Below, piece after piece: positions 28,834 to 36,972 of a stretch of DNA of 64,000 bases (within the stretch, counting starts at the first letter, position 1; each line of letters begins with the position of its first letter). Position numbers and translations under genes: made by a program. The DNA comes from PZPK01 sp963974595 (GTDB lineage: Bacteria; Pseudomonadota; Gammaproteobacteria; Pseudomonadales; Oleiphilaceae): positions 1-64,000 of the forward strand of contig CAXBDA010000001.1 in the NCBI GenBank assembly GCA_963974595.1, read 5' to 3'. The notes beneath the pieces are model-generated. The model saw nothing but the letters and a program-made list of their open reading frames with translations, was not told where the DNA came from and ran no database searches.

Positions 28834-30826
28834 GATACTGCTGCTCCTCTAATCTTTGAGTCTTTTTTTCAGTTAGCGCTGCCAAGCGCTTATATTTTGT
28901 GCGTTTTATTCTATCTAAAAAAGATCTGGGCGTTTCACCAGGAAGACGAGTGAGGCCAAATTTTGATAGAAAGGATAACCAGATCATATACCGCTTTTCT
29001 GCCGGAGAGTAAGCTGACAGTCGCTTTAACCAGAGATAAGCAAGCATCAAGAGAAATAAACTAATGAATATATATACAAAGAACAATGCAATTCTTAGCA
29101 AGCTATTTTCACCTAAGGTTTTGATGAAAAAGTTCTGCTGTTGATCTTGATTATAATTTACAACGATATTTTGCCATTGATAGTTTATCTCATCCAAACG
29201 TAAACGGAACCAGTTTACTAAAGCATATTTCATCGCTGCTGATGCAAATGGACTATTTTCCAGAAAAGCCCTTTCATCTCCCAGTGTTCGACTAGACCCC
29301 TCACTTATTCTTAAAGGGGAAACCATGGCTGTCGGATCAACCCGCAACCACCCCTTCCCGTCGATAAATACCTCTACCCAGGCATGGGCATCATATTGAG
29401 AGACCAACATATAATCTGCTTGCAAGTTAGTCTCACCACCTTGATAACCAATAAGCACTCTTGCCGGAATGCCTGCCAATCTCAACATATATGCCAAACT
29501 GCTCGCATAATGCTCGCAAAATCCAGTTTTTGTCTCAAACAAGAATTCATCTGCAAAATCTTTACCTAAAGCTGGCGGCTCCAATGTATAGAAAAAAGGT
29601 TCTTCCCTGAAACGATTTAATAAATAACGCAGTAATAATTCATCAGTCTGAAGCCGTTCTTTTAACTGCTTAATATACAGCTGTGTTTTAGGATTTAATT
29701 GCCTAGATGGTAATTGAAGGTCTTGCATTTTATAGCTCGAAGTACGCTCTGCATAATTCACACTATAAGCCGTTGGCACTGACAATAGTGGCTTGCTTTT
29801 ATCCTTAGGGTTTAGCGCCATTTTATAACGCGTTGCTTGGATAGCCTCTGTTTTTAATCGATATATGCCCATTTCAGACCTTATTAGATTACTACTAGAG
29901 GCTACAGAACCTTCCAAGCTAAATACCCATTCTTGCTGATGCGGCTCTAACATCACCTGATATGAAGGATTGTTGGTCTCGTAGAGCGTGCCTGGATCTA
30001 CCTTATAAGGCTTAACCCTGCCATTTTGAGCTGCTGCTCTAACCCACTTACGACCATCAAATTGATCTAAAACCAAACCTCTCCAATATAAATTAACTTT
30101 ATCGGGCAGAATGCCTTCAAACGTAACTCTAAATGCGGGCTCAGAAGATCTTGCTAGTTTAGAAACATCTCCAGGTGACATTTCACTGCTAAATCCGGTT
30201 TTAGCCGTTTGGGTTTTTATTGGCATTTGCCATAAAGGTGATATTCTCGGGAAAAACAAAAACAAAATCACGACAAGCGGAATGGATATTGTCACTATTT
30301 TAAGCATGGATTTAGAGTGATATTTAAAAATACCAAAACTAGAAAGCTCATTCTTATCCACATAAATCTGCATAACTAAAAGACAGTAAAAACATATAGT
30401 TATAGAAATAACCTGAAGTAATGTATGGAGTATACCCTGCTCAAACAAGAAGGATACTGCAGATAAATAGATCATCGAAAATATAAAAATATTGGCATCT
30501 TTATGTTTCTCCATTTCTAAAAGTTTTAGCACGCCAGCCAACAATAAAAAAGAAGCGGCCATATCTACAGAGAAATTAGCTTTATAGTAAGCAATAAACG
30601 TAACAGATGAACTGATAATCAGAATTGAGCGTAAAATGAACGATACGCTAGCTACTTGGTTTTTATACGCTATAAACTTGAAGGCAAGTAAAATTAAAAC
30701 AAAGGCAGAAAGCCATAAAGGGGTGTGCATTTGATGGGATAATAGCTGAACGATAACAATAAAGAGCAAACCAACTACAGGTAGGTTTGGACTTGGCGTA
30801 TTTGACACTTTAGCTAAACGCTTCAT
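28826..30826 (-). CDS. TgpA-like membrane transglutaminase (DUF3488 plus transglutaminase core)
   Basis: A 666-residue membrane protein. Six or so helices occupy residues 15-195. The periplasmic part carries a transglutaminase/cysteine-protease-like core with triad C437 (KTGFCEHYASS), H481 (QYDAHAWVEVF) and D497 (LRVDPTAMV). A further helix at about 575-600 leads to a cytoplasmic C-terminal part. Pseudomonas TgpA is an essential member with periplasmic transglutaminase activity. It follows the DUF58 gene by 18 bp, as in the common MoxR-DUF58-TgpA cluster; the MoxR here is 13 kb away. It overlaps holB, an unusual join. Confidence 0.92.
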   Translation of the reverse strand: MKRLAKVSNTPSPNLPVVGLLFIVIVQLLSHQMHTPLWLSAFVLILLAFKFIAYKNQVASVSFILRSILIISSSVTFIAYYKANFSVDMAASFLLLAGVLKLLEMEKHKDANIFIFSMIYLSAVSFLFEQGILHTLLQVISITICFYCLLVMQIYVDKNELSSFGIFKYHSKSMLKIVTISIPLVVILFLFFPRISPLWQMPIKTQTAKTGFSSEMSPGDVSKLARSSEPAFRVTFEGILPDKVNLYWRGLVLDQFDGRKWVRAAAQNGRVKPYKVDPGTLYETNNPSYQVMLEPHQQEWVFSLEGSVASSSNLIRSEMGIYRLKTEAIQATRYKMALNPKDKSKPLLSVPTAYSVNYAERTSSYKMQDLQLPSRQLNPKTQLYIKQLKERLQTDELLLRYLLNRFREEPFFYTLEPPALGKDFADEFLFETKTGFCEHYASSLAYMLRLAGIPARVLIGYQGGETNLQADYMLVSQYDAHAWVEVFIDGKGWLRVDPTAMVSPLRISEGSSRTLGDERAFLENSPFASAAMKYALVNWFRLRLDEINYQWQNIVVNYNQDQQQNFFIKTLGENSLLRIALFFVYIFISLFLLMLAYLWLKRLSAYSPAEKRYMIWLSFLSKFGLTRLPGETPRSFLDRIKRTKYKRLAALTEKKTQRLEEQQYRG

Positions 30827-30844
30827 GTTTTTTAAGTCACCCTA

Positions 30845-31783
30845 TTACTGAAATAGCGCAAGCGCATCCAAACACGCCTGCTTATGCAAGGTACCAGATG
30901 ATGGTTCAACCAACACACCCGGAATCTTAAAACCAAATGTAAAATTAGCAGCACTTAGCTTACAGACATCAAAACACAGATACTTTAACCGGTCTTCCGT
31001 CAACCCCGAATAATGATCCCAATCGACCCACTGCGGATTTACATTAGAGCCCTCAGAATACCTGATAATCAGCTCATCTTTGGCAGCGTATTTTTTCCAG
31101 ATGATTCTATTGGTAGGGTCACTATATTGATATTCTTTAAGGTCATGCATTTCAGCACTTCTCGTTAATAGCCTATTCTGCTGATCGTCCTCCTGATGAG
31201 ATTCACCGTCAGGAGGAGCATAAACTGGTGAAGGATACACCCAGCACTCTGCATCCAGCTTTAACCATGTCCAAGACACAACAAGACCAAAGGGAAATCT
31301 AGACTCTAGATATAAGCGATTAAGCCTATAACGGCCTCGAGGCTTTTTTTCAGCCATGACATCAATATCAACCAAGTCGCCTTGAGAGTACGGAATCAAC
31401 TGCGCACCGTTTTTATGGATACCCACTTTAATGGCAAGAGGAAGCGCAGGAGACTTCGAAAGGCGAATACGGTACCTAACACCTTTACCGTCGCCCTCAA
31501 AACACCTTACCACGCCTGCAGTTTCAATTTTTAATTCAGACAGATTAAGAAAACACATCCAGATAGATAGAAAAAACAAAGTACCGAGAAAGAAAGTTAA
31601 CAAATAAATAAGACTATTTTGGTAGTTAATAGCCGTTAACAACATCAACACCAAGAGCAATAGGAAGCCAAAACCCAAGGAGCTAGGAAAAATATAAATA
31701 TTGCGCTGTGATAACTCAAAAGATGAATGTCTAGGTGATTTGGAAGACAACCACTCACTCAGTTTCTCTAAGCTAAAAAACAC
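30845..31783 (-). CDS. DUF58 domain membrane-anchored protein
   Basis: A 312-residue protein with two closely spaced N-terminal membrane helices (about 33-76: LGFGFLLLLVLMLLTAINY and LIYLLTFFLGTLFFLSIWM). A C-terminal DUF58 region follows, with the characteristic LKEYQYSDPTNRIIWKKYAAKDELIIRYSEG. DUF58 proteins occur with MoxR ATPases and TgpA-like transglutaminases and carry a VWA-like fold; their biochemical role is unsettled. First gene of the DUF58-TgpA-holB-pilZ-tatD run, facing away from the divergent gene at 31,917. Confidence 0.88.
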   Translation of the reverse strand: MFFSLEKLSEWLSSKSPRHSSFELSQRNIYIFPSSLGFGFLLLLVLMLLTAINYQNSLIYLLTFFLGTLFFLSIWMCFLNLSELKIETAGVVRCFEGDGKGVRYRIRLSKSPALPLAIKVGIHKNGAQLIPYSQGDLVDIDVMAEKKPRGRYRLNRLYLESRFPFGLVVSWTWLKLDAECWVYPSPVYAPPDGESHQEDDQQNRLLTRSAEMHDLKEYQYSDPTNRIIWKKYAAKDELIIRYSEGSNVNPQWVDWDHYSGLTEDRLKYLCFDVCKLSAANFTFGFKIPGVLVEPSSGTLHKQACLDALALFQ

Positions 31784-31916
31784 CTATTAATACCCTCATA
31801 AAATTACTTTTCTTAACAATAAGATAACCTAAAAAGCTTGCATTAACACATGCCAAATTAAATAATTAGGTTAATTAACGAACAGTACCCAGCCAACAGC
31901 TATTTAGGCAATCATT

Positions 31917-32555
31917 ATGAATTTCAAGCATCCAGTCGTTAAACAATCATCAAAACTACTTTTATGTACGGCAAGTTTGCTGCCACTACTAAGCTATGCC
32001 GAAGTGACGTCTCTTAGTAGTTCAGAGCTAACTGAAACTTACATAAAAGATTCAACCATTATTGTAACACCCAAAAAGCAAGCAAATACCCAGCAAAAGA
32101 CTTATTCAAGCCTAACTATCGCACCTATAGAAAATACCGACCAGGATATTAGTGAATTAGAAAACTCTCAAAACCATTTAAGCAGCGTTGAAACATCAAT
32201 ACTACTCAGTGATGAGTATTTGAGGAATGCCAGTGTAGATTCGGTTTTTTCACCAGAATTAGTGGTTAGCATTCCTACTTATCAAGAATTAATCACACCA
32301 CCCATTGCTGAAATACTAGACGACCCACGTTACACCGTACCTGAAGGCAACTTCGACTTTAGCTATATTGGTGGCGTAAATTCAAATGATTTAGGCATCA
32401 GCCGTCAAGGTGATCAATTCACCTTCTCTATTGGCAACTTACCTCAAATTGATACTATCAATTTGCCTGAAGCCATTAATGAAGGACCTTTACAAATCAC
32501 ACCAAGAGATGGCGGCGGTTTCGATCTTACAATCAACATACCTGACAGAAACTAA
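31917..32555 (+). CDS. Hypothetical exported protein
   Basis: A 212-residue protein that I do not recognise. An N-terminal signal peptide is clear (K-rich start then LLLCTASLLPLLSYA, cleavage before EVTSLSS). The mature part is Ser/Thr/Gln-rich and low in charge up to about residue 115, then has SIPTYQELITPPIAEIL and several short beta-like stretches (FDFSYIGG, FTFSIGN, FDLTINIPD). No Cys in the mature part. AGG lies at RBS distance. It is divergent from DUF58 and convergent with the methyltransferase-like gene. Probably a periplasmic or surface protein of narrow distribution. Confidence 0.7.
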   Translation: MNFKHPVVKQSSKLLLCTASLLPLLSYAEVTSLSSSELTETYIKDSTIIVTPKKQANTQQKTYSSLTIAPIENTDQDISELENSQNHLSSVETSILLSDEYLRNASVDSVFSPELVVSIPTYQELITPPIAEILDDPRYTVPEGNFDFSYIGGVNSNDLGISRQGDQFTFSIGNLPQIDTINLPEAINEGPLQITPRDGGGFDLTINIPDRN

Positions 32556-32596
32556 TGAAATTTTATAGACAAGATGACTGAGTGCCGTAACCTTGT

Positions 32597-33064
32597 TTAT
32601 ATCCAAGGTCTTACCTTGTTTTTATACCGTTTAAACTCTACACCAAAGATCTTTTCAAGCGCTTGTTCTTCAACAGCAATTTGAAAGGTATTCATATAGG
32701 CAATGAATAAGCCAAAAATAATAAAGTTCAAAGGATTACCTAGCCAGAAGCACCATGCCATTAACAAAGACGCCATTCCTAAATACATTGGATTTCTGGA
32801 ATACTGGTAGACACCCTGAATGACGAGAACACTAGCAGTTTCAGGCTTTAAAGGATTAACCGTGGTTTTGTGTTTATAGAATGCAATAAGGGCTGGAAAT
32901 AGTAGAAAACATGCGATTACGAAAAAAGCAGCCACCATCAACAACTGTAAACGAAATATAACTTCAAAAGTGAAAATAAAATTTACCAGATACATTAAAC
33001 CTGCAAACACCAATGTTACAACAGGAGGCGGTATTTTTAGTCTTATTTCTGAATATTTCTTCAT
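32597..33064 (-). CDS. Isoprenylcysteine carboxyl methyltransferase-like membrane protein
   Basis: A 155-residue integral membrane protein with about four helices. The C-terminal half has the ICMT/PEMT-family pattern: YQYSRNPMYLGM, then VEEQALEKIFGVEFKRYKNKVRPWI, which forms the SAM-binding region in related enzymes. Bacterial members are annotated as methyltransferases of unknown substrate. It stands alone, converging with the hypothetical gene to its left, with only 41 bp between the two stops. Confidence 0.85.
   Translation of the reverse strand: MKKYSEIRLKIPPPVVTLVFAGLMYLVNFIFTFEVIFRLQLLMVAAFFVIACFLLFPALIAFYKHKTTVNPLKPETASVLVIQGVYQYSRNPMYLGMASLLMAWCFWLGNPLNFIIFGLFIAYMNTFQIAVEEQALEKIFGVEFKRYKNKVRPWI
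32604..32623 (+). terminator. Possible terminator of the 31,917 gene
   Basis: CAAGGT (32604-32609), a 3-nt loop, ACCTTG (32613-32618) and then a T run. It overlaps the 3' end of the convergent gene. Confidence 0.35.
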
Positions 33065-33187
33065 TTTTTTACCCTAACTAAGCCCTATGGACGATTACAC
33101 TAAGCCCCAAGCTTCGCTATTATGGACTTAGACATTAGTAAAGAAGCATTCAGGCGCCTCTTTATGAATCACTAATTTCTCCTTAAT

Positions 33188-33217
33188 AAAGGCAGCTAAA
33201 GTAGCTGCCTTTTTTTT
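33188..33217. terminator. Strong bidirectional terminator hairpin
   Basis: AAAGGCAGCTA and TAGCTGCCTTT flank a 3-nt loop, with eight T on the plus strand. On the minus strand it lies about 50 bp beyond the end of the nine-gene envelope operon and probably terminates it. On the plus strand no annotated gene ends here. Confidence 0.7.
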
Positions 33218-33264
33218 CACCTCAAAGAAAGTGCTGATATTAAAAACAACACTAAATTGAAAAC

Positions 33265-34230
33265 CTAGCTTGGCCTGAAAGGGAACGGAATTTGAATTGT
33301 CGTTTGAAGGACATTGGCTTCGCCAAAGTCTGCAAGATACATTCTACTGACAATCTTTGACTCAAAATCAGGGCTATTTAATTCTGAACTAACTATACGA
33401 CAAAAAGAAACTTCACCCGTCGGTTCAATGACCACTTCAAGTAGTAATATGCCTTCTAAGAAAGGGTCTTTTCTTAACTCACGAGAATATAACTTATTAA
33501 AAGATGACTTAAGTGACTCCGTAGTTAATCTTATATTCTCCTGAGGCCGAGTCCTTACAGAGTTTGCCGCCTCGGCTTCAGCTTTAGCAAGCGCAATTTC
33601 ATCATCAGTAGCAGATAAGCGAGCATCATCTCTTGCAACTAAGGCCACCATTTCAACTGGTGCAGATAAAGACTCAGTTTGAATGCCAGAACTTCTTCTC
33701 GTAATATCTGACGTTGTTACCGACCCTGCTTTAGCTGCAATGGTTCGTTCAGTACGAGGTGCAATATTCTTTTTAAGCGCATCAACATTAACAACAGACC
33801 TTAAATCGGACAAGTCATTTTGCAAAGCAAGTAAACCAGACTTCCTTGCTACATCCCTTGCCTTCTTAACCTTTTTACTTAAGTCTTTATCTTTCACCAC
33901 TTTGGGCTTTTTAAGTTTGGGTGGAATTTGTTTTTTCTTTGGCTCAGGCTTAGGTTCTGGCTTTTTCATTTCAGGTTTAGTTTCTTTTTTTGGAATAGGC
34001 TTAGGTTTTTCTATCTTTTTTGGAGGCTCCTTCTTTTTAACTAGTTTTGCTAATTGCGGAGGCAGCTTTTCCAAAGTATCACGATCTTTTTGAGGCACAT
34101 GAACTAAAGGAATCCAAATAGATAAAACCAGCAATAAGACCAGCAAGCTAACAAGAATAAGTTTAAAGCGTTTATTTTCTTGCCGCTCTTTGCTCCACGG
34201 TAAACTTAATCGATCTTGAGAAACAGCCAT
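33265..34230 (-). CDS. AgmX/PglI C-terminal (TonB-like) energy-transducing protein
   Basis: A 321-residue protein: cytoplasmic N-terminal tail, one membrane helix (FKLILVSLLVLLLVLSIWIPLV, about 23-45), a Lys/Pro-rich periplasmic stretch (about 65-115, repeated KPEPK-type units as in TonB), a middle region, and a C-terminal AgmX/PglI-type domain (about 235-321: FNKLYSRELRKDPFLEGILLLEV, PTGEVSFCRIV, IQIPFPFRP). AgmX is GltJ of the Myxococcus gliding machine. It would couple the ExbB/ExbD motor to periplasmic partners. Its ATG overlaps the stop of the second exbD gene (TAATG). Last gene of the operon. Confidence 0.88.
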   Translation of the reverse strand: MAVSQDRLSLPWSKERQENKRFKLILVSLLVLLLVLSIWIPLVHVPQKDRDTLEKLPPQLAKLVKKKEPPKKIEKPKPIPKKETKPEMKKPEPKPEPKKKQIPPKLKKPKVVKDKDLSKKVKKARDVARKSGLLALQNDLSDLRSVVNVDALKKNIAPRTERTIAAKAGSVTTSDITRRSSGIQTESLSAPVEMVALVARDDARLSATDDEIALAKAEAEAANSVRTRPQENIRLTTESLKSSFNKLYSRELRKDPFLEGILLLEVVIEPTGEVSFCRIVSSELNSPDFESKIVSRMYLADFGEANVLQTTIQIPFPFRPS

Positions 34231-34742
34231 TAAACACCCTTACTCAGATTGCTCTCACTCTTAGCCTGCTTTGAAACAGCTAAAGAAATACGGGTAAAGT
34301 TGGCATCGGTACACGTTGCCATGATGCTTTTCAATATTTTATAAGGCGTATTTTTATCAGCCACCAACGTAGCTGGGTAACCCTCTGTAATCACTCTATT
34401 GGCCGACATTTTATTTCCCTGATAAACCAGCTCATCTTTAAGGCCATCTAACATACCCTTAGCATTAATCTCTTGAATATTTGCAACAGTTCGGCCCTGA
34501 ACGATTATATTCGTACCCGACACCGTAATAACCAAGTTTTCTTTTGGCTGCTCTTTGGCTGAAGAGATAGGTAACTCAATGGATTTGTCTTGCTGAAGCA
34601 CTTTTACATCTGATGAATTAACCATTAAGAAAAACACAAGAATTGTAAATATATCCATTAAAGATACTAAGTTCAGGCCACCCGCCTTATCCATTCTTTT
34701 GTAGTGACGCTTCATTCTTTTAGCACGACGAGACAACTTCAT
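34230..34742 (-). CDS. ExbD/TolR family protein (second copy, with canonical Asp)
   Basis: A 170-residue membrane protein with a basic N-terminus, one helix (LVSLMDIFTILVFFLMV, about 25-41) and a periplasmic domain. Asp30 lies at the position of the proton-carrying Asp of TolR/ExbD. ATGA overlap with the first exbD gene indicates coupled translation. The periplasmic part ends with ANFTRISLAVSKQ, the usual last strand. Expected to form a heteromeric stator-like unit with its neighbour and the ExbB-like protein. Confidence 0.9.
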   Translation of the reverse strand: MKLSRRAKRMKRHYKRMDKAGGLNLVSLMDIFTILVFFLMVNSSDVKVLQQDKSIELPISSAKEQPKENLVITVSGTNIIVQGRTVANIQEINAKGMLDGLKDELVYQGNKMSANRVITEGYPATLVADKNTPYKILKSIMATCTDANFTRISLAVSKQAKSESNLSKGV

Positions 34743-35263
34743 AAGCCACCTCCGCTATTTTCTTGAGACTCATTAAGCTTAGGTGCATCACCAATAGAAA
34801 TATCTGGAAACAACTCTGCATCTACCACACTAGCCGCGACAACGGCTGGATAAGATTTAGTTTTGTCCATCGCAGAAACAAGGGTTTGATAATCTATATT
34901 TTCAGAGAGCAACAAGGTAATTTCAGTTTTATCTGGCACCCTTGCCTTAATCTGCTTTAACAACTTAACTAAAGCATCGAAATTATATTGCCCATTAATG
35001 CTGTCAATACGTCTAATTAATCCGTTTTGAGTATCACCAACAGATAGGCTATCCGGCCTAATAATCAATTGAAGCTGTAAATTTTCTTCATCAAGGTTAA
35101 CCAGCGCATCATTATTTGCAGGAAAATTTAAATCTAATACTGCAGTTTGCGAAAATACCATACTCAATAACAATACAGGCACCAACACAATCATTAAATT
35201 CATGAATGCAGTAATATCCAGATCAGCTTGCTGTATAGGTCGCCTATGTTTCCGTCGAGCCAT
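34739..35263 (-). CDS. ExbD/TolR family protein (first copy, Asp replaced by Asn)
   Basis: A 174-residue membrane protein with a basic start (MARRKHRRP) and one helix (DITAFMNLMIVLVPVLLLSMVF, about 16-38). At the place of the proton-carrying Asp (second residue of the LD/MD motif) there is Asn22; a different Asp, D16, lies six residues earlier. The periplasmic domain is longer than TolR. It starts 49 bp after exbB and overlaps the second exbD by 4 bp. Two unlike ExbD proteins beside one ExbB-like protein is the layout of AglR-AglQ-AglS. Confidence 0.9.
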   Translation of the reverse strand: MARRKHRRPIQQADLDITAFMNLMIVLVPVLLLSMVFSQTAVLDLNFPANNDALVNLDEENLQLQLIIRPDSLSVGDTQNGLIRRIDSINGQYNFDALVKLLKQIKARVPDKTEITLLLSENIDYQTLVSAMDKTKSYPAVVAASVVDAELFPDISIGDAPKLNESQENSGGGL

Positions 35264-35312
35264 ATTGCCTTAGTCCTTAATTGAAAATAGATAACAAGGA
35301 ATAAACTTCACA

Positions 35313-35954
35313 CTATGAACCCTGGCTTGTTTGATCAGAAATCATATTAAGAAGTTTGACACCTGCCATTTCAAAACTATCGACAATTTCATTTGTTTTG
35401 GTTTGAAGAACTGAATGAAACAATAACAAAGGGATAGCTGCCATTAAACCGAATGCGGTCGTATTCATGGCCACCGAAATACTTTGGGACAATAATGATG
35501 CTTTCTCAGCTGGGTCAGCATTCGCAACGGCGGTAAATGCGGCTATCAAACCGATAATGGTACCTAACAGCCCCAGAAGTGTAGATACATTAGCTAGTGT
35601 TGCTAAATACTGAGTGCGCTTTTCAAGCCTGGGTAAAGTCTCCATTAAACCCTCTTCCATTGCATACTCAATGTCATCGCGAGACGCGCCATTAAGCAAT
35701 CGACTCAAACCAGACCCCATAATAGCAGCAATAGGGGTTTGTGAGTCATTCGCAAATTTGAGTGCTATTTTGTAGTCACGCTTTCGAAGTATTGGTAATA
35801 AGCCCATATCGAATGCATTTCGATTTGCTCTTTTAGCAGAACTTAAGTAAATATAGCGTTCAATAGCAATTGCAAGACCTATAATCAATACAACAGCTAT
35901 TGGGTACATAAACATACCCCCCTCTTGAAAAAAACGCACGATCGTATCTAACAT
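35313..35954 (-). CDS. MotA/TolQ/ExbB proton channel family protein
   Basis: A 213-residue inner-membrane channel protein with three helices: YPIAVVLIIGLAIAIERYIYL near the N-terminus, then LATLANVSTLLGLLGTIIGLIAAF and MNTTAFGLMAAIPLLLFHSVL. These are typical of TolQ/ExbB, which convert proton flow to motion of ExbD/TolR. I chose ATG 35954 (MLDTIVRFF), which has AGGAG eight bases upstream, over the longer frame from 36005. The gene is 94 bp after the small exported-protein gene. Confidence 0.93.
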   Translation of the reverse strand: MLDTIVRFFQEGGMFMYPIAVVLIIGLAIAIERYIYLSSAKRANRNAFDMGLLPILRKRDYKIALKFANDSQTPIAAIMGSGLSRLLNGASRDDIEYAMEEGLMETLPRLEKRTQYLATLANVSTLLGLLGTIIGLIAAFTAVANADPAEKASLLSQSISVAMNTTAFGLMAAIPLLLFHSVLQTKTNEIVDSFEMAGVKLLNMISDQTSQGS

Positions 35955-36048
35955 GCAAAAAACTCCTGAATACAAAACATAATAAAACTCTCCATTAATA
36001 ATCATTACTTAATTTGGTGAACACAGTAAAAAACCTTCCTATCAGAGC

Positions 36049-36375
36049 CTATTTTGGTTTAAACGCTTCTACATCGACATTTAAAAATTGAGAAAAATGT
36101 AATTGCTCTTTGTAGCGATGAGGCTCAATAGGCACCAGGACCCCTGGTATATCTTTAGGTGGGGACTTATCTGCTGTTCTCTCGATGCTTGGAAGCTGCC
36201 AAGGCTGATCAAAAATGACGCGTGGCAGCTCAGTGTTACCTATGATAGTAACTTCATCCAGCGTTTCAACATTCTTTTCAATAGCCTGTGAAAAGCAACT
36301 CATTCCAACTAATAAAATTAAAATGGCTAATCTTATTAGACTAGCTTTTAAGGTCATGCTGACATTTAAGATCAT
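36049..36375 (-). CDS. Small exported hypothetical protein in the motor operon
   Basis: A 108-residue protein with a signal peptide (SLIRLAILILLVGMSCFSQA, cleavage before IEKNVE). The mature 75 or so residues hold VETLDEVTIIGNTELPRVIF, a Pro-rich middle (PWQLPSIE...SPPKDIPGVLVPIEPH) and end FLNVDVEAFKPK. The phrase DEVTIIGNTELP resembles the plug-region start of some outer-membrane receptors, but no receptor follows. Function unknown. It begins at the very next base after the TPR lipoprotein gene stop; M7 is an alternative start. Confidence 0.7.
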   Translation of the reverse strand: MILNVSMTLKASLIRLAILILLVGMSCFSQAIEKNVETLDEVTIIGNTELPRVIFDQPWQLPSIERTADKSPPKDIPGVLVPIEPHRYKEQLHFSQFLNVDVEAFKPK

Positions 36376-36972
36376 TTACTTCCTCTCCAAAAGAAGAATC
36401 CATCTTTTTACTGTTTCAACATCTTCTGCACTAGATAGCGTGATATAACGTTTATAATGCTGAACCGCTAAAGCATAGTCTTGCAAATAAAGCTCATACA
36501 ATACCCCTAAGTTATAATTGACTAAAGGGTGATCGGGGTTAATAGCTTCAGCTCGGCGCAATAAATCTTCTGCTTTAGTAAATTCACCTTTATCTTGAAA
36601 AATCAAAGCCTGCTGAAGTAAAGCATCGATAAAATTAGGGTTAATTTTTAAGGCGCTTGTAAAAAAGCCTTCTGCTTCATCTGGCTTATTATCTGCTTTC
36701 TTTATTGCACCTAGATTGACATAAGCACCTGTCAGCTCAGGCTGGCTTTTAATTAACTTATTAAATATCGACTCTGCATCAGCAAAGTTTTTTTGCTCCA
36801 TAAAACGTAATGCTTTTTGATAGCTTTGTTTCTGCTCTTCCGTTAGCACAATCTGCGCCTTAGGGATTGTTTTATCAATAATAATAACAGGCTTCTTTGA
36901 TGCAGAACCGCATGCCATTAATAGCAAAAAGCAAACCATCAAACACAAGTATTTAGAACATTTCTGCCGCAT
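36376..36972 (-). CDS. TPR lipoprotein of the motor operon
   Basis: A 198-residue lipoprotein: signal MVCFLLLMAC with lipobox Cys21, followed by three to four tetratricopeptide repeats (about 50-190: ALRFMEQKNFADAESIFNKL, AYVNLGAIKKADNKPDEAEG, ALLQQALIFQDKGEFTKAED, VNYNLGVLYELYLQDYALAV). Ser-23 onwards suggests outer-membrane sorting (no Asp at +2). Small TPR lipoproteins (e.g. GltE, PilF) serve as assembly factors in envelope machines. Overlaps the large TPR gene by 20 bp. Confidence 0.88.
   Translation of the reverse strand: MRQKCSKYLCLMVCFLLLMACGSASKKPVIIIDKTIPKAQIVLTEEQKQSYQKALRFMEQKNFADAESIFNKLIKSQPELTGAYVNLGAIKKADNKPDEAEGFFTSALKINPNFIDALLQQALIFQDKGEFTKAEDLLRRAEAINPDHPLVNYNLGVLYELYLQDYALAVQHYKRYITLSSAEDVETVKRWILLLERK

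Noticed and set aside
33683..34093. 136-codon plus-strand frame rich in Gly, Phe and Ser
   Set aside because: It is the mirror of the Lys/Pro-rich stretch of the TonB-like gene; low-complexity by consequence.
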